From positions 9,248,267 through 9,312,266 of the forward strand of contig OZ038462.1 in the NCBI GenBank assembly GCA_964036295.1: a stretch of 64,000 nt of DNA. Direction: 5' to 3'. Both the position numbers and the translations under genes were made by a program. The DNA is from Plumapathes pennacea. Taxonomy: Eukaryota > Cnidaria > Anthozoa > Antipatharia > Myriopathidae. A model generated the notes under the pieces. That model was given only the letters and a program-made list of their open reading frames with translations, had not been told where the DNA came from and ran no database searches. The stretch's first letter is position 1; each line of letters starts with the position of its first letter. Positions 1-18,160 of the stretch are shown piece by piece.

Positions 1-485
1 TGTCCCGTGGGACTTCGAAGTGGGGTTTGACTGTTGTCTTTTAATTATTTTAACTTGTTGACCTTTCTGTAAATCTGGGGGTGAGGGTGAAGTTTAGTTC
101 GGGTAGGGAGTTTTAAGATAAATTTACCAGACTCCACAGAATGTTTTTACAAAATGTTTGCTGAGTAGGCCTGTTAATATGGGGACTGGTGTAAGTGTAG
201 ATTGTAATGCATTGATTAATTCCAGCTGTTTACATCCTTGGAAAAAAAATCTGTGGCATATTTGTTGTGTTTACCATTTAATATGAAAATCAGATAATTC
301 CCAGGAAATTTGTTTGAAAATATTGTGAAAGACCTTCAGAGGATGTGACATCCCCCCCCCCCCCTGCCAAAGGTAAAGTCCTGTCTACTGCTCATGTTTT
401 TCTACCTTCCAAAGGTATGTCTACTGGGTCAATTCTGGAATAGAAGTAGCAACATTGATGGGTAAAATGTTTGATTCATTTGCAG
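1..485 (+). other. Intron 1 (3' part) of BCKDHB copy A
   Basis: No coding exon is seen here. The next exon begins at 486 after a TTTGCAG acceptor, in the same phase as exon 2 of the complete copy downstream, so this stretch should be the end of intron 1. It holds a short poly-C run near 352-364 and otherwise AT-rich unique-looking sequence. The presequence exon must lie left of the window. Confidence 0.7.
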
Positions 486-7496
<7,011 letters not shown>

Positions 7497-8238
7497 GTTT
7501 CAATTTCTTTCGTCCATGGAGTGGTTAAGTGCAATGTCATCATCCCACAAACGTACATAGAGGATATTACAAGGTAGCGCGAATATATAATTTTATTTTT
7601 GAGTGGCAGGGACAATATTTTACGAATGAGCGCAGCGAATGGGTGAATGAAATATTGTTTTTACCACGAGAAGATAAAATTCAAATCTTCAAGCCGCCGT
7701 GTAATTTTCTTTTTATTATACAGACACGAGTGTTTCACTGGCAAATAGACCACATCTTCTGCTTTTGGCGTCATAGATATTCTCACTGGTGAGGATTAGT
7801 AAAATACGCTACTCGGGCACCGGATGTAGTTTCGATGATGAATTTTACGAGTGGTCGATTTTCCAGTAAAACACTTTATTGTCGATAACTTACGGTCACA
7901 CACTGGCTTTTTTGTTATCGATAACTTCTTATGGTCGACAACTGTCTGTGGTCTGTGGAGGCCTCGAGGTACTAAATAACTTTCACAAGATAGTTTAGGG
8001 CCTCCACAGACGAGGCAAATTGTTATCGTCAACTATTTTTAATCGATAACTAAAATCAACTGACAACTCTTGGCGCACGGTAAACCTTTTTCTCACAATA
8101 GAGGTCAAATTGTCGAAAACTTATGTTCTCGCGACGGCTTAGTAACTAGCGTTTACTGCGCATGTCAAAAGTGCACATGATGACACCATGCCCTCTAATG
8201 CTCATGCGTCAAGAACTCAGTTATCAGTAACTCACTCA
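7497..8238. other. 3' flank of copy A, shared with the flank of copy B
   Basis: No further gene is seen. Stretches recur downstream of copy B in the same order: the GAGCGCAGCGA block (7630 and 37893), TTACTGCGCATGT (8151 and 38257) and GCTCATGCGTCA (8200 and 38573). The tandem duplication therefore included at least 1.1 kb of 3' flank. No standard AATAAA lies close behind the stop. Confidence 0.65.
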
Positions 8239-8462
8239 TGCCGTGTTTACGCAAGAGACATTGACCGCAGTAAAAAAAGAAAAATTCTTCAGTAATTTGC
8301 ATTTGCCATGCCCAGCACGATGGTAAATTGGCATTTACTACGGTAAATGTTCTATTGTTCTGAACTACATTTACCAAGGTTTTGTAATTTGTCTACACGC
8401 GTGGTACGTTTACTGCAGTAAATGCTTTCACCGAGGTAAATGTGTCTCGAGTAAACACGGCA
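8239..8462. mobile_element. MITE with TGCCGTGTTTAC termini, copy 1
   Basis: Terminal repeats TGCCGTGTTTAC and GTAAACACGGCA enclose 224 bp with internal AAATTGGCATTTAC repeats. A second member with an intact TTA target duplication is at 55021-55252. The flank of copy B (38600-38630) lacks the element and gives an approximate empty site, so the insertion is probably younger than the gene duplication. TTA-type target sites suggest PIF/Harbinger-like mobilisation (inference). Confidence 0.8.
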
Positions 8463-8650
8463 AAGAAAAAGTGAGTTATCCATCACTAAACCGCCGCGTT
8501 TGTTATCGACTACTAAAGTAGTTTTCCTTTTCAAAACACACAAGAACAAGGAAAAGTGCGTGTAAACCGGAAATGACGCGTCATCGGATAAGGGAATGTT
8601 TTACTTTGTTTATTGTTACAGAGAAAACGGCATTCACAAAGACACTTTAA

Positions 8651-9686
8651 GGGGCAGTGTCATGAAATGCGCATGCGTCGTTTTTTTAAATAACACGCGT
8701 GTATATTTAATGAATTTCAATGGCCGATTCAATTGTTTTGTATTGAACCTCAAAACGGCCTAAATCTGAAGGTTTCACTTCAAAATACACGGCCTTGCCT
8801 TACTAGCTTCTGCGGCAGCTAAATCCCGTTATATTTCAAACGGCAAGTGTCAACGGTTCTCTCATTGAAATATCGCGCAGCTTTTCAACCTGATGAGTTT
8901 TCAGACCTTGAGAAAAAACATAAGTCGTCTAGATTTGCACTAAAACTCTTATAAAAACGGAGGCTCGTTACCAGGTTCCTAAGCTTGGGTCGCCTGCCGC
9001 CGAAGCTAATTATTCAGTGAACCGTGTGAAAGCGGCTAGAATCACTTGTCCATAACGTAAACAAGCTTGTTTTCTTGAACAAGTGATCGAGTAATACGAA
9101 CAAGGGCACCATAACTTGCATCCTCGCGTCTTCGTTTCCAGGCTCTTTTTCCAACCTCGCCCCCCACGCGAGGAGAATAAAGACCCTGGTTGCGGCTGGT
9201 CACGTGGCTCCCAAAATCTGAGCGATTTCAAATTGTCGTCTTGAAGGAGGTGTCACACAGTTATAAATTGTCTTTTTCTCTCCTCGCCTGGGGAGCGGGT
9301 TTAGGGAAAAGAGCCTGGGAACGAGGATGCATAACTTGCACTTTGAATGAAATTTTTATACACAAAATATCTGTACTCATAAGACCGTCTGTGATATTCA
9401 TTATTCAAAAATCACCGATCAGTTCCTGTCTGTCAGAGCCGTTACGAAGTCAGTTGACTAACTGAATTAAGTGCATCGTTTGCCGCAGCGACATTCCGAA
9501 GAACACTCCACATTTCTTCTTCTGCACGGGCCGTCGCTGTTTGCTTTAACGTTCGTATTGCAGGAACGTTTGCATTTATAGGTTTCCTAATCCATAAAGG
9601 CGGGACACCATTTTGGGTTTCAAACTTGAAAGCATTGGGTGTATGTTTCAAGTGGCGTGCGCATGCGCATCTCATTACACTGCCCC
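8651..9686. mobile_element. 1-kb element with GGGGCAGTG termini
   Basis: Left end GGGGCAGTGTCATGAAATGC and right end CATTACACTGCCCC form imperfect terminal inverted repeats that extend into GCGCATGCG on both sides. TTAA-containing sequence flanks both ends. The flank of copy B reads continuously across this point (around 38785), so it is an empty site. A 98-residue ORF on the - strand (9442-9738) crosses the right end and shows no recognised domain. Confidence 0.7.
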
Positions 9687-11550
9687 TTTTAAGCGAGCAA
9701 AATCTGCAAGAATCTTGCAGATTTTCAGTCTGTACCAAGGCCTGTAAACGGAGTTGTGCGTCGTACCCGTAGCGAGGCAGAAAAAGAACTGGGAACGAGG
9801 ATATTTTGGGAAATGATGTGTTTTGTTTTTGTTTTGTTGTTTGGTTGGTTTTTCAAATTTTCTGTGGGGTACGTATTTTATATTGGGTGGTATACTCACA
9901 CAAAACACGGGGCGAATCTGCCTTGATTGGTGACGGAGGAGGGTTTTGACACGGGTCAGACTCTAATGGAACTTATTTAATGGGATAACTAAATTTTCCT
10001 CAATAAAATACACCTAAGAAGATGTATCCGAAGTATTTTGAGGAGTGTTAAAATTGCTACAGCGGCAAGAAAATGCACACAAGAAACAAGGTACGAAAGT
10101 TGCGTGTGCGTGCCACCAGTAGACATTTTGTGGCCACGATTTACAGCTCACACTCGTTAGCGGTTTTGGTTAAAGTTCTCCTGGTTTTCCAGCAATACGT
10201 ATGCCACATTAAGATGGCATGATTCTCTTCCAGGAATGAACTTTTCAGTTCAGTTCGACAACAAATTCGTGCTGTATGTAAATTTGTACAACAAAACAAC
10301 ACCGAGGATTTCAACTTTTTATTGTGTTGAATTTGAACTGAAAAATTCCATCCAGCTACAGTTCCTTAAAATACATCGCATTGCAGAGTAAGCGAAGCTT
10401 CCACGGCGCTTACTCTGCAGCTGAGGATTATTTTAGAACACGAACGGCTACTTTGCGTATTTGTGTTTCAGCAGCGAGACTGACGACCAGATAAGACAAG
10501 CGGTAAATATGGAAACTACACACCAGTACGAAAGCAAATGTACTAGCTAGTGAAACGTTTCAGTGCCTTTATAATCTTTCATTCACGGATTGTGTTTCAT
10601 CAAACTGTTGTTTTTAAACTGATCAAACTGAGATGTCGCGTTTTCAAATTCCGCGACAAGCTCTCTCTCCAGGCGAAGTAACAGTATTAAAAACGACTGC
10701 TCCTTTTTCATTCAAAGATGCTCGCTTCCCAGTTGTTGGGCACGGATGCATATTTGGACGAAGGCTCGCCGAACATTATGAGAGGATTCAGTTCAAGTCA
10801 ATCCGGTGCGCCATCCTTCAAAACATTTCACTTCAAAACAGAAAAAAAAAAAAAAACAAAGAAAGAGACACCCGACTTCATAAAATTCAGTCCGGTAACT
10901 AAAGAAAGATAGCTCAATAGCCTGACGCGAAGAATACAATCAACGATGAACACTTGGAACAGAGGATGGAACGAGATATAACACGGCTATCTTCGCACAA
11001 TCGAAAAAGTATATTTCTGTATGTGAGAAACTCTTTCTAAGCTCGCAAAGGCTCCCGGATGATTATGGCCCTTTAAGCCGTTGACCTGGTCTCTCAACCT
11101 TCACTAACCCAACATCAGGGGCTTTAAAACTCGCACACTTCTCGAAAAGAGCAGGGGAACTTCTCCAGTGCTGTGGACTGTCCTCCACTATCATATCATT
11201 AATATTCAGAGATCATTGTAAAGCACATTTTAATATGACCAATCAAAGATTTGTTGTCAGCCAAACAAAGTTCCTTTGTCTCAATAAACCGGTCATACGA
11301 GTCGAGTCTGCTCCGCATGTGCAGTTACGTAAACTGCTGACTACTTTTGTGCTCACGGTGTTCTTTGAAACGAAGCTTCGACAGGCTTTGGCGCAAGTGA
11401 GCTCGTTGGCAGAGGCTTCTTCTCCTTCGTTTCCAACGTAGAGAGAGTGAAGGATGTTCTGCTCGCAGGGTAGCGGTTTCAGAAAGCACCAACAAGCTTC
11501 ACAGTTCCCGCGCCATTATTTGCGCTGCGAGAGGAAATATTTGAAGGATA
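9687..11550. other. Intergenic stretch without a supported gene
   Basis: Only short ORFs without recognisable motifs, for example 10633-10902 (+), whose frame ends in an A-rich lysine run. A roughly 20-nt inverted pair around 10380-10418 resembles an element end. The left duplication boundary of copy B should lie somewhere between here and 21425. Confidence 0.4.
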
Positions 11551-11706
11551 ATAAAGACAATAAACTACTTTTGGCTTCGGAAGTATGCACGGATAATATT
11601 GTCTTCGAGCCTCGCTCTCGGGCAACTGTTCGCTTTTCGGAACAGATAATGTCCTCGGACAATTATCCGTGCATATTTCCTAACCAAAAGTAGTTTATTG
11701 TTTATC
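11551..11706. mobile_element. MITE with AATAAACTACTTTTGG termini, copy 1
   Basis: ACAATAAACTACTTTTGG on the left and CCAAAAGTAGTTTATTGT on the right, with internal GTGCACGGATAAT-type inverted segments. A second, longer member is at 25358-25568 in intron 1 of BCKDHB copy B. Confidence 0.75.
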
Positions 11707-12536
11707 CCCGAACGAAGTGAGGGAAATACTCACGACGCTAATGCAGTAGTATTATCGCCTTATCGGAGACTCCAAGCCTGCCGCCATCTCGAAATCTAAT
11801 GTTCGTCTGTCAGTCTGTCAGTCTGTCAGTCTTGCGTGCGACCTCGTCCCCAGTTCCTATCGCATCGCTGCAGAACCAATAACAAAGGCCGGATCGATCA
11901 CGTGTGGCCCTGTAGTTTTACTCGCAACAAGACTGGAATTGCCAGTGAGCTCGTGGCGTGAGTTGGGTCGAGACGAGAATAAACTAACATTAAAAGTAGG
12001 GACAAGAGCGAGACTCCCAGGAAGGGGGGGGGGGGGGGTGGGGGGGGTGGGAGGGGGGTACTCATCATAATTTTGGGTGGGTGTGCTGCCCAGTCCTGAA
12101 AACGCTTAGCCTATTTCAGACCAAGATATCTGATTTTCTATAACCTAACTTTAAAAATGTATACGGCACATACCTAATGTGGCTGATATAGCGGAGTACC
12201 CCATCGGGTTTCAGTCTCACCAGAAAAATATTATACAGCATAGAGAACTTGGTTTTTGAGACCTTGCTCAAAGGAAACCTGATAAAATTATAAATTTTCA
12301 TAGAACACTCATACATTTGCTTCAAGTTTAAGAGACTCATTTTAAGAGATGCATTTTGAGCTTAGGGGTGATAGGTCAGCCAGCAAGAGAAGAGTGACTT
12401 GCGACACTTACTGTATTTATGCACAGCTGATTTTGACAGTTTGACTTCGAGCACTTATTTCTAATCAGAGGCCACGATTAATCCAGCCTTTGCTCCAATA
12501 ATAATCTGTTTCTTTTTACTGAATGAGTTTCTTTTA

Positions 12537-13607
12537 TTAGGCTTTCGAGTATTCGTGCTTTGTAACAAAAATAAAACATCCTTCAGGATGTTCCATGCCA
12601 AAACTATCTCTACTATGAGAATCAAATACTTTGAACCTGCCACCTGACAAACAAAACACAGCTACAGTACTACAGCCTATTGTCAGAATAAAGCAGCTGA
12701 AATCCTGTCCGAGCAATAAATTAAAAGCCCCAGTCAGTGTTGTACAGTAAGCAAAGCCTTCGATGGGAAAGCAAGTTCCAAACAAATTACCCACGTAACT
12801 TTCACTGTATTGCAGCTCATACTGAGTTTCATATATTGTGACCATTCCAGGTAGATCTGTCAGCAGCAAAAAATAGTCCTTAGATAATTGCGAAAGAGTG
12901 GAATACAGATTGTTCCCAGCATTCATAATTTCGCTCAAATCCTCTGATAAAGAAATAAAATTCGTGTGGTTAAATATGACAGCTGCTAGAGACATAGCTA
13001 CACATTGTCGTCCAGCATTATCTCCAAATATTGCAGCATTACCTTGACTGTACGGTGCAATGATCGTTTTGTTTGGATCGACAACTGAAGGACCGGGATT
13101 TTTTTCTATATCCCTTGACAGAGAAAACGCGTAGTAATTGATTTTGTGATTTCTATCTCTGAACACAGCTGGTCTCGAAATGCTTGTCCTTGAAGTCATT
13201 CTAAAATACAAACGTACCTTAGCACCTCGTTTACTTTTGACAAACTTCTTTTTGAACTTATAGCTTTCTCGCAGCGATGGTTTATTGATCCTAATTTTCT
13301 CTTTGCATTTCTGTGGCTTTCTATTGTTTCCATGTTGTTTACGCGCACGTTCACGGAATGCATTAGCATTGTGAAGTACGTAAGCTCTGGTATAATCATG
13401 AACTTTTGACGACTTTGGGACATTCTTTGAAATGTATTCTCGTAATAGTCGCCTGCTTTTCCTGTCCTTGTTCAGAACGCGCGAAAGTTCATTCAAAGGC
13501 ACTCGGCTTGGCTCACGACTTCGTCTTGGACGAGTTCGATTTTCTTTCACATAAACATTACTGGGAATACAATAGAACTGCTCAAAGCGAGATCTACCAA
13601 CGACCAC
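12537..13607 (-). CDS. Mobile-element ORF: basic region, 2A-like motif, cysteine-protease-like domain
   Basis: Open for 356 codons. Codons 1-160 are rich in Arg and Lys. DIEKNPGP at codons 166-173 matches the 2A-like ribosome-skipping consensus D-x-E-x-N-P-G-P. Codons 186-352 resemble a papain-like protease or deubiquitinase of the kind found in OTU and herpesvirus tegument N-terminal domains: a GRQCVAMSL string gives candidate Cys202, and FDSHSRD gives His331 with Asp329. The open frame starts at a GTG; the first ATG is codon 137 (13199), so either translation starts there or an upstream frame is joined. A membrane-segment ORF overlaps the start in another frame. If skipping works, the protease domain would be released beginning with Pro173. 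The domain call is from motif memory, not a search. Confidence 0.6.
   Translation of the reverse strand: MVVGRSRFEQFYCIPSNVYVKENRTRPRRSREPSRVPLNELSRVLNKDRKSRRLLREYISKNVPKSSKVHDYTRAYVLHNANAFRERARKQHGNNRKPQKCKEKIRINKPSLRESYKFKKKFVKSKRGAKVRLYFRMTSRTSISRPAVFRDRNHKINYYAFSLSRDIEKNPGPSVVDPNKTIIAPYSQGNAAIFGDNAGRQCVAMSLAAVIFNHTNFISLSEDLSEIMNAGNNLYSTLSQLSKDYFLLLTDLPGMVTIYETQYELQYSESYVGNLFGTCFPIEGFAYCTTLTGAFNLLLGQDFSCFILTIGCSTVAVFCLSGGRFKVFDSHSRDSFGMEHPEGCFIFVTKHEYSKA
13089..13112 (-). other. 2A-like ribosome-skipping motif
   Basis: Encodes DIEKNPGP in the frame of the 12537-13607 ORF. In the 2A family the ribosome skips the Gly-Pro bond so that two proteins come from one frame. 2A-like motifs are known from non-LTR retrotransposons and some other proteins of marine invertebrates. 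The residues just before it (YYAFSLSR) have the hydrophobic-to-basic character usual upstream of the motif. Confidence 0.75.
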
Positions 13608-13655
13608 TTCTCTTCAATCATGTTCCAATTTTCAAATAATAACGCCACGTTATCT

Positions 13656-14933
13656 CACAGGCGGCCCAAGCTGATTGACTGTGTGACGTCACGGTCGGGT
13701 TTTATAAGCAAATGTATGGGATATTTTAGTCGATCGATAACTCGAAAAATATTGCGAGAATAAAGCTTAGACTTGCTAACCTTGTTGTTGTGGTGGTTTT
13801 CTTGCTGCTGTAGCGATTTCAGCGTGTCTCGCTGAATTTTTCCTCTCTAACAGAAAAAATTTCAAGGCTGGAAACTCGGTCGATCTGGCATCCAGAATGG
13901 CTCCAGAAAAGTCTCTCAAATGCGGCCTTTCAACCTCCGTATGGCCACAAAACCCAGACATATGTCGAGTTGAATCCTTTTCCCATAAGACTGTCGCAAA
14001 AACATTTCGAAAACGCCAGTTGAGTCCGAAGAAATTGCCGAAATCGGCCGTCAAAATGGTTTCTGACAAGCCGTGAGGCCCACTCTTGGTCCACGGAAAT
14101 GGCGTTTGAATTTCATGTCGAGCTCTGATTCGCTGCCTCTTTCGCATGCTAATTCAATTTACCGCGACACCGGGGAGGGGCAAGGCTACATTTGTATTAA
14201 CCTTTGTGTATCGCATGAAGAACTATGACAATTAGGCTTTGAAAACATCTCGGAAACAGCAACATCTCAAAACGTCAACAAAAACATTTCTCGGCTGGAT
14301 GAAAAGCCGGCATCGCTCCTATTGGCCTGCGCGAGACAATGGTTGTGACAATAATCCTCCCCTGGAGCCCGGGGTTCGTTTCAAAATCCGACTACAAATG
14401 TAGCCTTGCCCCTCCCCGGTGTCGCGGTAAATTGAATTAGCATGCGAAAGAGGCAGCGAATCAGAGCTCGACATGAAATTCAAACGCCATTTCCGTGGAC
14501 CAAGAGTGGGCCTCACGGCTTGTCAGAAACCATTTTGACGGCCGATTTCGGCAATTTCTTCGGACTCAACTGGCGTTTTCGAAATGTTTTTGCGACAGTC
14601 TTATGGGAAAAGGATTCAACTCGACATATGTCTGGGTTTTGTGGCCATACGGAGGTTGAAAGGCCGCATTTGAGAGACTTTTCTGGAGCCATTCTGGATG
14701 CCAGATCGACCGAGTTTCCAGCCTTGAAATTTTTTCTGTTAGAGAGGAAAAATTCAGCGAGACACGCTGAAATCGCTACAGCAGCAAGAAAACCACCACA
14801 ACAACAAGGTTAGCAAGTCTAAGCTTTATTCTCGCAATATTTTTCGAGTTATCGATCGACTAAAATATCCCATACATTTGCTTATAAAACCCGACCGTGA
14901 CGTCACACAGTCAATCAGCTTGGGCCGCCTGTG
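13656..14933. mobile_element. Long-palindrome fold-back element with 7-bp target duplication, copy 1
   Basis: Two 541-bp arms (13656-14196 and 14393-14933) are inverted copies of each other with no length difference, around a 196-bp spacer. Ends read CACAGGCGGCCCAAGC and its complement. GTTATCT flanks both sides (13649-13655 and 14934-14940), a 7-bp target duplication. An identical 123-codon ORF appears once per arm (13776-14147 - and 14442-14813 +), as expected of a palindrome rather than of two genes. It sits inside an ORF of the Helitron-like element X1. A related copy with a different 7-bp duplication is at 20447-21265. Superfamily not recognised. Confidence 0.9.
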
Positions 14934-15350
14934 GTTATCTGCTGCCTGTTTGATCTTCATGGCACTGAGCCAAAATGTCGCAACAACAACACAAATGCAC
15001 AACAGAGTGAAACGTTGATTCCAAAGAAAAGTCAGATTTTCTGACGCTTTACTTGTATCAGCAAGAATAATACAAAGTAAAAGAATACAAAGTACCTTTA
15101 AGTTCACCTTCATACTAAACAGTTCCATATACACTATCAAGCGATGGCCAAGAATCGAAGTTGCTTCGCCGTTAATATCATTCGGGTTCTGATCTTTGCA
15201 TTTGGAACCCCTTCGTTCAGCTTGTTCCTTCAAGTTCTCAACGTTCTGGACGTCAGGATCTTCGTACATTTCTGTACAGTTGTGCATAGCTATGCACTTC
15301 ATTGATAAGAACATTAATATGTTCTTTGATATGTTCACTGATATATTCAT
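14934..15350 (-). pseudogene. Membrane-segment ORF of element X1, interrupted by the palindrome
   Basis: From an ATG at 15350 the frame runs about 139 codons to the palindrome insertion. It has two hydrophobic stretches (VLCILLLCIILA and FTLLCICVVVATFWLSAM) that look like membrane segments and no recognised domain. Across the target duplication the frame continues on the far side of the insertion (13655 down to a stop at 13547-13549), where it overlaps the start of the 2A/protease ORF by about 60 nt in another frame. Upstream, a further frame (15613-15371) ends as this one begins, at a run of six A. These overlaps could be old frameshift mutations. Confidence 0.4.
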
Positions 15351-15610
15351 TGCTTCATTTGCGGCTTTTTTCAAAGCTTTCGAGGCTGAACGGACCTACC
15401 CAAGCCAAAACCGCTCAATGATGAGCGGTCCATAAAAGAATCCACAGAGCCAACCAAGGAAAGCAACGCACAATTCCATCGCCCACATATCTCCTTCAAA
15501 AATGGCGAAACTGCTCGCCCGGCAAAGTCATGTGATGACAAAACGTCATCATAAATCACGTGAAAATATGAACCAATCACCGTGTGCTGATTCGTAACCC
15601 AGAAAAAAAA

Positions 15611-16400
15611 CAAGACTGGTTGCCAGTGAGCTCGTGGCGTGAGTTGGGTCGAGACCAGGATAAACTAAAATTAAAAGTAAGGACAAGAGCGAGACTTCCA
15701 AGAGAGATTTTCAGTCCCCGGGGGAGGGGGGTACTCATCATAATTTTGCGTGGGTGTGCCGCCCGGTCCTGAAAACCCTTAACCTATTTCAGACCAAAAT
15801 ATCTGATTTTCTATACACTATTTCAGACCTAACTTCAAAAATGTACACGGCACATACCTTACCCCACCGGGTTGCAGTCTCACCAGAAAAAATATTATAC
15901 AGCATAGAAAACTTGGTTTTTGAGACTTTGCTCAAATAAAACCTGTAAGAGTAATGCGTGACCTTGTGCGTGACTTGCGACATTTACTGTCTTTTTGACA
16001 GTTTGACTTCGAACACTTATTTCTAATCAGAGGCCACGACTAATCCAGCCATAGCTTCGATACTTATCTGTTTTCTTTTTACTGAATGCGTTTCTTTTAT
16101 TAGGCTTTCGAGTATTCGCGCTTTGTTGCAAATATAAAATTGAAAGCGAGGAATGTAACACGAGAGTTGTTTACAATATTCTCGCGGTTTTGTTTCACAG
16201 CGTGTTCAGTCCATTTGTGACTAACAAATTCAATGCTTAGGGCTATTTCGGTGTGCTTTTCATTTCTAGTATACAGTTACCATTGCAAAACATAGGCTAC
16301 ATGATCGAATTGAAGAAACATTTCAACAGGCACTCTATACGATAAACCGAAGCATTTTGACGGCACAGGCTCGCAGTATGATACATGTAATATGCTCACA
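15611..16400 (-). mobile_element. Helitron-like element, deletion copy (X2), head to tail with X1
   Basis: Ends at 15627-15611 in the same hairpin plus CTTG as X1 (ACTGG-TTG-CCAGT read on +). It shares the next 500 bp with the end of X1, including a G-run element with GTACTCATCATAATTTTG, then continues at 16136-16390 into sequence that matches members at 43970-44140 and 46770-46990 but lacks the protease ORF. The outer boundary near 16400 is approximate. Confidence 0.5.
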
Positions 16401-18160
16401 TAGCCGCTTTGATTGAGTCCTGAGTTACGAGGATGGATATTTCGTCACACAAGGATCTATTTTCGGCAAAAAAAAAAATGTACAACAGTGACTTGGACAT
16501 AACAGTATGTATGAGGCAACATATGTCATGTACAGTGTCAAATGTTTACGGCTAAACAGTCATCGTAGCTTTGGTGTCTGTTTTCGGCGAAAAACAAGCC
16601 AGAAATTTGAGCGAGACACGAGCAAGACGGAGCTCAGCAATGAGCGATAATTAATGGGCGATAACTGAACAAGAATCGAGCGAGACACTTGACTAACCGT
16701 GACATATGGATGGCTTGTTTCTGGCGAGTTTATCGCCCGTCATTGGACTCATTTTTTCTACGAGATTATCGCCTGTCATTTGACTTATGTATCGCTGGTA
16801 AACGAATGGAGTTCACATGCGACGCGTTCACATAACCAACGACACAGCAGAGTTGATTCAAAATTGCAATTTAATTACATATTGATCTCTTAAGATAGTT
16901 GTTCAAGATACAGTGGAAAGTCTGAGTCGTCAAACAATATTGGCTAACATACCATATCACATCGACGATAGAATTCTCGCTCAATTCCCTCACTTTTGGC
17001 TGCTCGCCATTCGATCAGAAGTCTTGACAGAAATATACGTCTTTCGATAAATCGCTTTTCATTGGGTTTTTACAAGAATCCTGGTCGGTACATACAGAAG
17101 GTTGGGACTCCTATTCACTTGCTCAGGTCTTGGGCAGTGTTGATGGCGAACGGTTTCAATCTTTTCAACAGTCCCACAGCCGTACCGAACATCTCGCCAC
17201 ACGCCTGTGCGTGTTACTCAAAATAGCAACTTCACACGAATTCGCTTTCGCTTGAAAACGTAAACAAAATGAACGTTGCCATCGTAGTTGCAACAAACGT
17301 TTTCACTCAATCGAAGCTAAAGCAACTGATGTCCCGTTGAAGTCGTTGATAAAACCACTACTTAGCGCCAGTGATATGATGTTTTTACAGCCCTGATGTA
17401 GCCAATCAGGAAGCTCATTCAGGGTGCACACGACGAAAAGTGTCATCCAAGAGAACACGAATCTTCGTTTCCTCACGCTATGGTTCCTCTAAACGTTTCG
17501 TAATAAATTGTAAAACTGTTCTAAAACAATATGCTGCGTTTACGTGTGGACTGATTGGGTTAATTTACGTGAACAGACATTGTGTGCAAACCTTACCGCA
17601 CCGGAAGATGCGTACTCATGTTACAAGTTTGTCTCAGAAGCAGAAGCGGTTGTGTACATTGCACAACTCAGTACTTTGAATGAAAAGGAAGATTACAGTA
17701 CAAGAATATTGCTGTGCTAGTGACATCAGATAAGTCATGCTTAAGTTCAAACACGCTTAGTGTTAGTCCAAACCAGCGTTTAGGATTGACCGATTTGTCA
17801 CGCTGCCGTCTCGTTCAGCCTTCAACCGATTAAATTTGATCCACCCCAAAAGCGAAATTTATCCCGCTATGTCTCGTTCATTCTCGCCGATAACCGAGCC
17901 TGACAAATAACACGCTCAAGCAGAAAAATATGTCTCTGTGTGTCTCGTTCAGTCTGGCCGTGTTTTCGCCGACAACGCAGCAAGACAAATGTCACGCTGG
18001 CACATTGTGGCGAGACAAAAACTCTGTCTCACTTTGTCTTGCTGACATTTCACCGTAAAAATCGGATTATGGCCAGAGTCGGGCCCGTTTTTCGCTCAGT
18101 CGGGCTAGCAATTTTCGTCCGGGAAAATACAATTCGCCCGCATCTCAAGCTGTTCGCGAT
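16400..18160. other. Stretch without a supported gene
   Basis: Only short ORFs without motifs. 17800-18060 contains several degenerate copies of a GTCTCGTTCA/TCTCGCCGA-type motif, suggesting a decayed repeat. No RNA gene was recognised. Confidence 0.35.

Larger units (their letters stand above)
11928..15610 (-). mobile_element. Helitron-like element, longest copy (X1)
   Basis: Read on the - strand, it begins near TTCTGGGTTACGAATCAGCAC (15608 downward) and ends in a hairpin, ACTGG-loop-CCAGT followed by CTTG (11946-11928). It contains the 2A/protease ORF and a membrane-segment ORF, and a palindromic element is inserted at 13656-14933. Its terminal 600 bp recur in the same orientation at 15611-16135, so two copies lie head to tail. 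Other members are at 43804-44563 and 46590-47484. A terminal hairpin next to CTRR-like bases, tandem copies and a cysteine protease ORF fit Helitron or Helentron elements, but no Rep/helicase was seen, so the class is inference. Confidence 0.5.

Noticed and set aside
12537-13607. The 2A/protease ORF as a viral insertion
   Set aside because: 2A motifs and tegument-type proteases also occur in viruses, but the ORF lies in a multi-copy element with shared ends and hairpins, so a transposon is the simpler reading.
13776-14813. Two identical 123-codon ORFs in opposite orientation
   Set aside because: They are mirror images in the arms of a palindromic element, and related arms at 20447-21265 keep only part of the frame.
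15611-16135. Direct repeats at 11928 and 15611 as LTRs of a retrovirus-like element
   Set aside because: They have no TG...CA ends, primer site or pol sequence, and the other family copies end at the same hairpin without a second repeat.
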